DNA from: Hyphomicrobiaceae bacterium UBA4118
Lineage (GTDB): Bacteria > Pseudomonadota > Alphaproteobacteria > Rhizobiales > Methyloligellaceae
Assembly: GCA_002383105.1 (NCBI GenBank)
Contig: DFXC01000091.1
Location: 1 to 22,150, forward strand
Direction: 5' to 3'
DNA length: 22,150 nt
Positions 15,412 through 21,999 of the stretch are shown piece after piece; the first letter of the stretch is position 1, and every line of letters begins with the position of its first letter. The notes beneath the pieces are model-generated. The model was not told the origin of the DNA, did not search any database, and was given only the letters and a program-made list of their open reading frames with translations. The translations under genes were made by a program, and so were the position numbers.

Positions 15412-15529
15412 ACCTCCCCCTTGTGGGGAGGTCCGGCGGCGCCCAAGGCGACGCTGGGGTGGGGGCAAAGTGATCACCCCACCCGGCTCGGCCATGGCCG
15501 AGCCACCCTCCCCATCAAGGGGAGGGATA
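15412..15529. repeat. Composite palindromic intergenic repeat upstream of ggt
   Basis: About 118 bases with nested dyad symmetry lie between the dnaE2 stop and ggt. The ends are the hairpins CCTCCCC-N4-GGGGAGG (left, from 15413) and CCTCCCC-N5-GGGGAGG (right, 15507-15525). Inside are GGGGTGGGG and CCCCACCC facing each other, plus a perfect 20-base palindrome GGCTCGGCCATGGCCGAGCC at 15485-15504. This is the architecture of dispersed palindromic elements in Rhizobiales genomes. It is a different family from the element found in the imu genes. It lies within the ggt leader and may fold in the transcript; no thiamine-pyrophosphate riboswitch core was seen here. Confidence 0.75.
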
Positions 15530-15564
15530 GGAGTGAGCTATGGGCCAAGTGCAACTCGCGGGAA

Positions 15565-18500
15565 CTAATGGAAATCGCGGGATTTCGGGATGATGCGCTC
15601 CTCGCGTGGGTGACGGCGCGGATGCCATCTGGGGTGGGGACGCTCGTGGCTTGGCAGCGGGTGCTTGACGTGATCGGCCGGTGAGACGGGAAGCAGAGGT
15701 TCCTCCTCTTCGGGCAAAGGACGCCAGGAGCCAGGATTGGGCCTCCGTATCTCATCGGCATTGGCAATCGGCACGCTCAGGCTCTCGCCGGCCTCGCTGA
15801 GGAGACGTAGCCAATCGCTCCGGTCCTCGAGCCGCGCGGCAACCACGTGGATAATGTCCTCGTGGCGCTGGATACGGCCATGCACCACGACGAGCCGCGC
15901 GCCCATCACCACCTTGCGCATCCGCTCGAGCACCTTGGGCCAGATCACGGAATTGGCGACGCCCGTCTCGTCCTCGATGGTCATGAACACCACCCCTTGC
16001 GCCGAGCCAGGGCGCTGGCGCACGAGCACCACGCCGGCGACGCTCACGCGGCTGCCGTCGCGTAAGCTCCTGAGACCTGCACAAGAGGAGATGCGAGAAG
16101 CCGCAACCCGGTCGCGCAGGAAGCTCATGGGATGGGCTTTAAGGGAGAGGCGGAGCGTGCGGTAGTCGTTCACCACATGCTCCGAGAGCGGCATTATTGG
16201 CAGCGCGACTTCTGGCTCGACCCCCGCTTCAGCCGCATCGGCATGGTCGAACAGCGGGAGCGGAATCTTCTTCGGCAAGCCACGCACCTCCCATAAGCCT
16301 TGGCGGCGGTCGAGCTCAAGGGAGCGGAAGGCATCGGCGCTGGCGAGCTTCTCGAGGCTCGCGCGCGAGATGCCGCTTCGCCGCCACAGATCGCGCACGT
16401 CGCTATAAGGTTCGCAATCGCGAACCAAAACAAGCTTCTGAACGTCGGTTTCGCGGAGGCCGTCGATCTGGCGAATGCCTAAACGCAGCGCGCAGGCGCC
16501 ATCCTTCGCCTCCTCCAGCGTGCAGTCCCACAGGCTGTGATTGACATCGGCCTCGCGCGCCTCGACGCCATGCTCTCTCGCGCAACGCACGATCTGCGCC
16601 GGCGCATAGAAGCCCATGGGCTGAGAGTTGAGCAGCGCGGCGGCGAAGGCCGCCGGGTAATGGCATTTGAGCCAGGACGAGACATAGACGAGATGGGCGA
16701 AGCTCGCGGCGTGGCTCTCGGGGAAGCCATATTCGCCGAAGCCTTTGATCTGGTTGAAGCAACGCTCGGCGAAGTCGGCCGGATAGCCGCGCGCCGTCAT
16801 GCGGCCGACCATCTTCTCCTTAAGGCGGTCGATGGTGCCGCGGCGGCGGAAGGTGGCCATGGCGCGGCGAAGCTCGTTCGCCTCGGGGCCTGAGAACTTC
16901 GCCGCCACCATGGCGAGCCGCATCGCCTGCTCCTGGAAGAGCGGCACGCCCATGGTCTTGCCGAGCACCTGGCGAAGCTCGTCGGCGGGGCCATGGTCGG
17001 GATGGGGCGAGGGGAAGTCGATCGCCTCGACGCCAGACCGGCGGCGAAGATAGGGATGCACCATGTCCCCCTGGATGGGGCCGGGGCGCACGATGGCGAC
17101 CTCGATGACGAGATCGTAGAAGCAACGGGGCTTGAGCCGCGGCAGCATGTTCATCTGCGCCCGGCTCTCCACCTGGAACACGCCGATCGAGTCCGCCTTG
17201 CACAGCATGTCGTAGACTTTAGGATCGTCGCGCGGCACCGTGCCGAGGCTGACATCGTTGCCGTAATGGGCTTTCAGCAGGGCGAAGGCCTTGCGGATGC
17301 AGGTGAGCATGCCGAGCCCGAGCACATCCACCTTGAGGAGGCCGAGCGCGTCGAGATCGTCCTTGTCCCATTCGATGACGGTGCGGTCCTCCATGGCGGC
17401 GTTGCCGATGGGAACCACCTCTGATAGCGGCCCGCGCGTCAGCACGAAGCCGCCGACATGCTGGGAGAGATGGCGGGGGAAGCCGATCAGCTCTTGCGTC
17501 AGCTCGAGACAGCGGGAAAGCAGCGGATCGGAAGGATCAAGCCCCGCCTCGCGCACATAAGCCTCAGGCAGGGTTGAATTGCTCAGGCCCCAGATGGTGG
17601 TGGCGAGCGCCGCGACGGTATCCTCCGAGAGGCCGAGCGCCTTGCCCACCTCGCGCACCGCGAGCCGCCCGCGATAGCAGATGACGGTGGCGGCGAGGCC
17701 GGCGCGGTCGCGGCCGTAGCGAGCGTAGATATATTGGATCACCTCCTCGCGCCGCTCATGCTCGAAATCGACGTCGATGTCGGGCGGCTCTTTGCGCTCG
17801 GGCGAGACGAAGCGCTCGAACAGAAGATCGATCTCGGTGGGATCGACATTGGTGATGGCGAGGCAGTAGCAGACGGCGGAGTTGGCGGCAGAGCCGCGCC
17901 CCTGGCAGAGGATGCCTTGGCTCCTCGCGTAATGGACGATGTCGTGGACGGTGAGGAAATAGGGCGCGTAGTTGAGCTCGGCGATCAGCGCGAGCTCCTT
18001 CCGCAGCATGTCGCGCACCTTCTCAGGGATGCCGTCCGGGAAGCGCCAGCGGGCACCCTCTGCGGTCAGATCCTCGAGATGGGATTGCGCCGTCTTGCCT
18101 TCCGGCACCGGCTCGTCGGGATATTCGTATTTCAGCTCGTCGAGGGAGAAGGTGCAGGCTTGCGCGATCTCGACAGTGCGGGCAAGCGCGTCCTCATGGC
18201 CCGCGAACAGGCGCGCCATGTCTTTAGCGGACTTTAAATGCCGCTCGGCATTGGCTTCGAGGTGGAAGCCAGCGTCATGAAGGGTGCATTTCTCGCTGAT
18301 GCAGGTGAGTACGTCCTGCAAGGGTCTTCTGTGGGGGGCGTGATAGAGCACGGCATTGGTGGCGACCAGCGGTATGCCGGTCCTCTTGGCGAGTTCCGCC
18401 AACGCCGCGATGTGGGCTTTGTCGCCGCCGCGATAAGAGTGTCGCGCAGCGAGATAGAGGCGCGTCCGCGCCGGTGCGTCGAGCGCCTCCGTAATGCGCC

Positions 18501-19059
18501 GAAGTTGCTCTTCGACATTTCCCTTGTCATGCCCGCCAACGGGGCCGGCCTTTGGCCGGCCCGATGACAGGCTCCGGCGGGCATCCAGTAGCCGCTGGCC
18601 TTCGTTATTGAGAGATCGGTGGTTACTGGATCGCCCAGTCAAGCCGGGCGATGACAATGGAGAGGGGGAGAGTAAGTCCTCAGGCGGGAGGGCGGCGAAG
18701 ATCAGGCCTTCGGCGTGAGCAGCCACGTCGGCAAGAAAGAGCGTGCAGTGCCCTTTCTCGGCGCGGCGCTGCCCAAGGGTGAGGAGAAGGCAGAGCTTGG
18801 CATAGGCGGCGCGGGTCGTCGGATAGGCGAGGAGGCTCGTGGCGTCTTGCAAATCGAGGCGGGAGCCGACGATGAATTTGATGCCTACCTCCTTGGCGGC
18901 GAGATGGGCGCGGACGATGCCGGCAACAGTGTTCGCGTCGGTGACGGCGATGGCCTCCAGCCCAAGTGCGCGCGCCGTCGCCACCAGCTCCTCGGGATGC
19001 GAGCCGCCATTGAGGAAGGAGAAGTTCGTCGTCACCTCGAGCTCGGCGTAGCGGGTCAT
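15565..19059 (-). CDS. dnaE2: Error-prone DNA polymerase III alpha subunit ImuC/DnaE2
   Basis: C-family polymerase performing SOS-induced translesion synthesis with ImuA and ImuB. The product is 1164 residues, about 50-100 longer than usual. The N-terminal PHP domain starts MTRYAELEVTTNFSFLNGGS. The palm carries RGSAANSAVCYCL and the catalytic acids in PDIDVDFEHER (Asp427, Asp429). The fingers region has QEQAMRLAMVAAKFSG and GFGEYGFPESHAASFAHLVY. The C-terminal OB fold includes SVAGVVLVRQRPGSAQGVVFMTIEDE and the chain ends IPKSRDFH, the standard DnaE2 ending. Residues about 133-181, inside the PHP domain between LPPEDLL and EEQLRRI, are an in-frame palindromic repeat with no counterpart in the family. 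The frame stays open through it. Third gene of the operon, 71 bases after imuB. Confidence 0.96.
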   Translation of the reverse strand: MTRYAELEVTTNFSFLNGGSHPEELVATARALGLEAIAVTDANTVAGIVRAHLAAKEVGIKFIVGSRLDLQDATSLLAYPTTRAAYAKLCLLLTLGQRRAEKGHCTLFLADVAAHAEGLIFAALPPEDLLSPSPLSSPGLTGRSSNHRSLNNEGQRLLDARRSLSSGRPKAGPVGGHDKGNVEEQLRRITEALDAPARTRLYLAARHSYRGGDKAHIAALAELAKRTGIPLVATNAVLYHAPHRRPLQDVLTCISEKCTLHDAGFHLEANAERHLKSAKDMARLFAGHEDALARTVEIAQACTFSLDELKYEYPDEPVPEGKTAQSHLEDLTAEGARWRFPDGIPEKVRDMLRKELALIAELNYAPYFLTVHDIVHYARSQGILCQGRGSAANSAVCYCLAITNVDPTEIDLLFERFVSPERKEPPDIDVDFEHERREEVIQYIYARYGRDRAGLAATVICYRGRLAVREVGKALGLSEDTVAALATTIWGLSNSTLPEAYVREAGLDPSDPLLSRCLELTQELIGFPRHLSQHVGGFVLTRGPLSEVVPIGNAAMEDRTVIEWDKDDLDALGLLKVDVLGLGMLTCIRKAFALLKAHYGNDVSLGTVPRDDPKVYDMLCKADSIGVFQVESRAQMNMLPRLKPRCFYDLVIEVAIVRPGPIQGDMVHPYLRRRSGVEAIDFPSPHPDHGPADELRQVLGKTMGVPLFQEQAMRLAMVAAKFSGPEANELRRAMATFRRRGTIDRLKEKMVGRMTARGYPADFAERCFNQIKGFGEYGFPESHAASFAHLVYVSSWLKCHYPAAFAAALLNSQPMGFYAPAQIVRCAREHGVEAREADVNHSLWDCTLEEAKDGACALRLGIRQIDGLRETDVQKLVLVRDCEPYSDVRDLWRRSGISRASLEKLASADAFRSLELDRRQGLWEVRGLPKKIPLPLFDHADAAEAGVEPEVALPIMPLSEHVVNDYRTLRLSLKAHPMSFLRDRVAASRISSCAGLRSLRDGSRVSVAGVVLVRQRPGSAQGVVFMTIEDETGVANSVIWPKVLERMRKVVMGARLVVVHGRIQRHEDIIHVVAARLEDRSDWLRLLSEAGESLSVPIANADEIRRPNPGSWRPLPEEEEPLLPVSPADHVKHPLPSHERPHPRWHPRRHPREERIIPKSRDFH
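18525..18656 (-). repeat. Coding palindromic element, copy A (in dnaE2), expanded left hairpin
   Basis: 132 bases bounded by TGTCAT...ATGACA, read in frame as about 44 residues (SSPGLTGRSSNHRSL...LLDARRSLSSGR...GGHDK). The right arm matches the other copies (ATCGCCCAG-TCAAG-CCGGGCGAT, one mismatch). The left arm is expanded: where copies B and C have TGCCCGC-GAAG-GCGGGCA, this copy holds an extra GGGCCGGCC-TTT-GGCCGGCCC hairpin and a second internal GATGACA, as though one palindrome had inserted in or recombined with another. The central spacer is shorter than in B and C. Confidence 0.88.
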
Positions 19060-19069
19060 GACGATAACT

Positions 19070-19121
19070 CGTCATTCCGGCGAGCGCGCTGCTCTGGATC
19101 CCGACTTGCGTCGGGATGACG
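19070..19121. repeat. Short related palindrome (copy D) in the imuB-dnaE2 gap
   Basis: 52 bases bounded by CGTCATTCC and GGGATGACG, with an internal perfect hairpin TCCCGAC-TTGC-GTCGGGA and the CTGGATC word shared with the longer elements. Its left end also pairs with the dnaE2 start region: ATGACGA-TAAC-TCGTCAT spans 19058-19075 and includes two bases of the start codon. It fills most of the 71-base intergenic gap. Confidence 0.75.
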
Positions 19122-19130
19122 AGAAAGTTG

Positions 19131-20846
19131 TCATCCAAAGACCCCGTGCAGGAACCAGGAAGGGAGCCCGTGCTCGCTCTCCTGATAGAGGCCTTCGCGG
19201 AACACCCAGTAGCGGCGGCCGTCCTCGTCCTCGATGCGGTAGTAGTCGCGGGGGCGCGCAGGAATTGCCTTTTCAGTGTCATGCCCGCGAAGGCGGGCAT
19301 CTAGTACCCCCTGGTCTTTGTTGGCTTGCTGCCCAGGCTTCCCAATGAGAGGCCCGGAGTTACTGGATCGCCCGGTCAAGCCGGGCGATGACAATGGAGT
19401 GGGCTTAGATCTCAGCGCGAGGGCACGCCACCATTCCGGCGCGATGCGCTCGGGGCCTTCGGCCTTGATCACGCGGCGGGTCACGCGCCTCCAGGTGAAG
19501 CGTGCCGGCGGGCCTTCCGGGATTTCCGCCAGCACCTCGAGTGGCTCAGGCTTGCTGAGGAGAAGCGGCGGCCGCGGCGGCTTGTGCGGCGGCTGCTCGG
19601 GCCAGAGAGAGGGTCCGGCAAAGGCGCTGCGCAGTCTTTGCGCCAATTCGGGGATGTGGCTTGCCTGCGGATAGAGGCGGCGCACCGCGCGCGCGCCCAA
19701 GCGATTGACCAGGCGGTCGATCAAAGGCTCAGGTCTCGCTTTCCCATCGCTTTTGGCGAGCGTGGTTTGTGAAGGGGTCAGCGTCTCGGTGAGGAGAGCG
19801 GCCAACGCCATCAGGTCGACGCCGAAGCCCATGTCGATGGCCTCGACCTTGTCCTGCAACAGGCCCAACAGGTGCTTTGGCTCGCACGAGGGCGCGCTGA
19901 GCCCCGCCTCGATCAGGAAAGAGGAGCCGTCGGCGCGGCATACCCAAAGCCCGACCCGCCGCGCGCCACGGCCAGCGCGCGCCAGCTTCCGGCAAAGCGC
20001 GCTCGCAAGGTGGTCAAGCCCGGCGATGACGCCGTCATGGGTGATGAGAGGGTCTGGAAAAGGAAGCCTCGCCACGAAGTCGGGCGCGGGAAGGAGAGGG
20101 GCGCGTGGCTCTTCGCGACGCCCGAGCGCCTGATCGAGGCGGAGCAGGACGGCTTCGGCCGCGTCCTTGGAGTGGAACCGCCGCTCGAGGCTTGCCCGCG
20201 GCAGGTCATAGAGCTGGCCGATGCGTTTCAGACCGAGCCGCTTGAGCAGGAGCGCGATCTCAGGCTCAAGGCGCAGAGCCTCGACAGGAAGGGGGAGAAG
20301 CGCCTCCCCGATCTTTCCGTCAGGGACGATGAGGGGGGACACGCGCGCGAAGCGGGAAAGCGCATGCGCCCCGCCCAGGGTCTCGGCAAGAGCAAGCCGC
20401 GCGGTGAAGCCCGCCCGCGCCAGCCGACGCCCCAAGTCGGCGAGGAGCGCTCCCTCGCCGCCGAAGAGATGGGGCACGCCGGTGACGTCGAGCCAGAGCC
20501 CGTCATCGCCGTCAGAATTCAGGGTCGGGCTGTAGCGGGCAGACGCCCAGCTCGCCAGCGTCAGCAGGGCGTCTTCATCTTTCTTGGGTGCCGCGGGCGC
20601 GGTGAGAAGATGCGGACAAATGGCGCGGGCATCGGCAAGACCAAGACCGGGGGCCAGACCTTGGCGGACGCTTTCGGCATTGACGGCGGTGAGCACAAGG
20701 CCGCGCTCCTCGCTGCCGACAAGGGCAAAGGGCCGGTCAGCCGGTACGGACGTGTCCGATATGGGTGCGGCGCCGCTCACGGCTCTCTCCCGCTTCAGCC
20801 GTTCGATCGGAAGATGCGGCAGAAAGATGGAAACGAAACGACTCAT
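19131..20846 (-). CDS. imuB: ImuB, Y-family polymerase-like mutasome protein
   Basis: ImuB is a catalytically inactive Y-family polymerase relative that bridges DnaE2, ImuA and the beta clamp during SOS mutagenesis. The ATG at 20846 is chosen because the family opening MSRFVSIFLPHLPIERL begins there and GGAG lies 8 bases upstream. Further features are GLAPGLGLADARAICPHL, WASARYSPTLNSDGDDGLWL with the following DVTGVPHLFGGE, LLKRLGLKRIGQLYDLPRAS (helix-hairpin-helix), and the C-terminal RDYYRIEDEDGRRYWVFREG with the ending SWFLHGVFG. The product is 571 residues. Residues about 485-523 are a repeat-encoded insertion between PEWWRALALRSKPTP and IPARPRDYYRIE. The start lies 110 bases inside the 3' end of imuA. 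Confidence 0.95.
   Translation of the reverse strand: MSRFVSIFLPHLPIERLKRERAVSGAAPISDTSVPADRPFALVGSEERGLVLTAVNAESVRQGLAPGLGLADARAICPHLLTAPAAPKKDEDALLTLASWASARYSPTLNSDGDDGLWLDVTGVPHLFGGEGALLADLGRRLARAGFTARLALAETLGGAHALSRFARVSPLIVPDGKIGEALLPLPVEALRLEPEIALLLKRLGLKRIGQLYDLPRASLERRFHSKDAAEAVLLRLDQALGRREEPRAPLLPAPDFVARLPFPDPLITHDGVIAGLDHLASALCRKLARAGRGARRVGLWVCRADGSSFLIEAGLSAPSCEPKHLLGLLQDKVEAIDMGFGVDLMALAALLTETLTPSQTTLAKSDGKARPEPLIDRLVNRLGARAVRRLYPQASHIPELAQRLRSAFAGPSLWPEQPPHKPPRPPLLLSKPEPLEVLAEIPEGPPARFTWRRVTRRVIKAEGPERIAPEWWRALALRSKPTPLSSPGLTGRSSNSGPLIGKPGQQANKDQGVLDARLRGHDTEKAIPARPRDYYRIEDEDGRRYWVFREGLYQESEHGLPSWFLHGVFG
19277..19393 (-). repeat. Coding palindromic element, copy B (in imuB)
   Basis: 117 bases (39 codons) bounded by TGTCAT and ATGACA. 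The left hairpin is TGCCCGC-GAAG-GCGGGCA, the right hairpin ATCGCCCGG-TCAAG-CCGGGCGAT. Read on the minus strand in frame: SSPGLTGRSSNSGPL...VLDARLRGHD. By eye an ungapped alignment with copy C has about 19 differences in 117, nearly all in the central spacer; the outer arms are identical. Confidence 0.92.
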
Positions 20847-21759
20847 GACTGAACTCCACGATAAAGCTCCGCCCTGGCGCCTCGCCCCGGCAGCGCTCAA
20901 GGGTGAGCTGCCAGGAGGGTGCCCCGGGGGCTTGCGTATCGAAGGGGACGCCCCCGCTCTTCTTCGCCGCGATGCGCCAGCGGCTCAGGGTCCCGGGCAG
21001 GCCCGATTGCTGATGCCTTGAGACCAGCAGGCAGGGCGTGCGCGAGGCTTGCGCGGCAAGGCCGAGGCGGCGGGCGACGAGCGGTGCCTTGATCTCGATT
21101 TGCGCCAGAGCTGCGATCAGCGCCCGGCTCTTAAGCCCCTCTTCCAGAGCCCAGGCCGCGTCTTGCGCGGTCCTCGCCTCGACGATGAGAAAGAGCGCGG
21201 GGTCGAGGCCGAGTGCGCAAAGGCCAGGCCCGTAAGGGTGCCCCCATTCACGCGCGGCGTCTTGCGTGAGGCACCACAGCACGAGGTCGCGACGCTTGGT
21301 CCGTACCGCCTCCTCGGCGATCACGGCAAGGGCGAAAGCAAGTGCCGCTGGCCCATCACGGTAGGAGCCAGACTTGATCTCGTGCAGCCCCGCTCTCTTG
21401 AGCTTGTGCAGGGGCGGATCCCTCTTTTCCTTGTCATGCCCGCGAAGGCGGGCATCCAGTAACCGTTGTCCTTCGTTGGTTGGCTGCGGCATTGCCTCAA
21501 TGAGAGGCCCGGGGTTACTGGATCGCCCGGTCAAGCCGGGCGATGACAGCCTGGAAGCAAGAGATAGTGAGCAGGCGGGGCGGGGAGGGGCCGCGCCCGG
21601 TACGGGGGGAAGGCCTAAGGACACGGGAACCTGCTCGAGCGCGCGGATCGATGCGCGTAACTGCTCAATCAGGACCCTACCCGTTGCCCCGCCTGCTCTT
21701 TCAACGCCAGCCGGCGGAACGAGGAGACCACTACCGCCGCCTGGAACGTCGTTACGCAC
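20737..21759 (-). CDS. imuA: ImuA, RecA-like mutasome accessory protein
   Basis: ImuA is the SulA/RecA-related partner of ImuB and DnaE2 in damage-induced mutagenesis. The frame starts with GTG at 21759, preceded by GAGG, about 18 bases after a LexA-type box; no other start fits before IEQLRASIRALEQ. The RecA-like core is seen as LHEIKSGSYRDGPAALAFAL, DLVLWCLTQDAAREWGHPYG, ALFLIVEARTAQDAAWALEE, SRALIAALAQIE and RRLGLAAQASRTPCLLV. Residues about 71-109, between SLSLAS and PPLHKLKRAGLHEI, are encoded by a palindromic repeat that separates the N-terminal helix from the core. The 340-residue product runs 110 bases into imuB, with an arginine-rich C-terminal tail (RERRRTHIGHVRTG). First gene of the operon. 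Confidence 0.9.
   Translation of the reverse strand: MRNDVPGGGSGLLVPPAGVERAGGATGRVLIEQLRASIRALEQVPVSLGLPPVPGAAPPRPACSLSLASRLSSPGLTGRSSNPGPLIEAMPQPTNEGQRLLDARLRGHDKEKRDPPLHKLKRAGLHEIKSGSYRDGPAALAFALAVIAEEAVRTKRRDLVLWCLTQDAAREWGHPYGPGLCALGLDPALFLIVEARTAQDAAWALEEGLKSRALIAALAQIEIKAPLVARRLGLAAQASRTPCLLVSRHQQSGLPGTLSRWRIAAKKSGGVPFDTQAPGAPSWQLTLERCRGEAPGRSFIVEFSHESFRFHLSAASSDRTAEAGESRERRRTHIGHVRTG
21432..21548 (-). repeat. Coding palindromic element, copy C (in imuA)
   Basis: 117 bases (39 codons) bounded by TGTCAT and ATGACA, with the same two hairpins as copy B. It also has facing words CATCCAGTAACC and GGTTACTGGATC (the right one with one mismatch), so the whole element is one large imperfect palindrome. 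Minus-strand translation in the imuA frame: SSPGLTGRSSNPGPL...LLDARLRGHD. Same strand and same phase as copies A and B. Confidence 0.92.
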
Positions 21760-21776
21760 GACTACACCTCAACATC

Positions 21777-21791
21777 GTTCCTGTTTTGTTC
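21777..21791 (-). promoter_or_regulatory. LexA SOS box, GAAC-N7-GAAC
   Basis: On the minus strand the bases read GAACAAAACAGGAAC, a perfect match to the alphaproteobacterial LexA direct-repeat operator (GTTC-N7-GTTC on the other strand). It is 17 bases upstream of the imuA GTG and overlaps the -10 hexamer, a position suited to repression. imuA-imuB-dnaE2 is a known LexA target in this class. Confidence 0.88.
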
Positions 21792-21816
21792 TAATCAGAG
21801 TCGGAGCGAGAGTCAA
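21788..21816 (-). promoter_or_regulatory. Sigma-70 type promoter of imuA-imuB-dnaE2
   Basis: Minus strand: TTGACT (21816-21811), exactly 17 bases, then TAGAAC (21793-21788). The -10 hexamer shares GAAC with the LexA box, so LexA binding would occlude it. Predicted transcription starts near 21780, leaving a leader of roughly 20 bases before the GTG start. Confidence 0.65.
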
Positions 21817-21999
21817 TGCCGCCGCGAGCGGTGGAACGCGAAGCGCCGGAAGAAAACCCGCGCCGAGTATCTCGCCGACAGCATCACCAAGGCCGAGCCG
21901 TGGAAGGCGGAGGGCATCTGTCGCCGGACGTGGGAACGGAGGCGAGAAAACGAACCCCCCATGAAACGAACCCCCGCGTCGCAAGTCCGCGTCAGCAAT
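21796..21999 (+). pseudogene. Degenerate coding remnant (AEYLA...PWKAEGICRRTWERRR)
   Basis: Frame 1 of the plus strand reads KKTRAEYLADSITKAEPWK and then AEGICRRTWERRRENEPP. This resembles the C-terminal helix-turn-helix-like segment (PWxAxGISRRTWYRRR) common in small Rhizobiales and phage-related proteins. There is no start codon or ribosome site upstream and the frame runs through the imuA promoter, so I read it as a gene fragment. Identification rests on motif memory only. Confidence 0.35.

Noticed and set aside
15366..15564. TPP riboswitch ahead of the ggt-thi unit
   Set aside because: No CUGAGA or ACCUGAUC-like core on the minus strand; the region is mainly the palindromic repeat.
18525..21548. 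A CRISPR array or IS ends as the explanation of the repeats
   Set aside because: Copies are about 0.8-2.2 kb apart, internally palindromic, carry no transposase and no target duplications, and sit within open reading frames.
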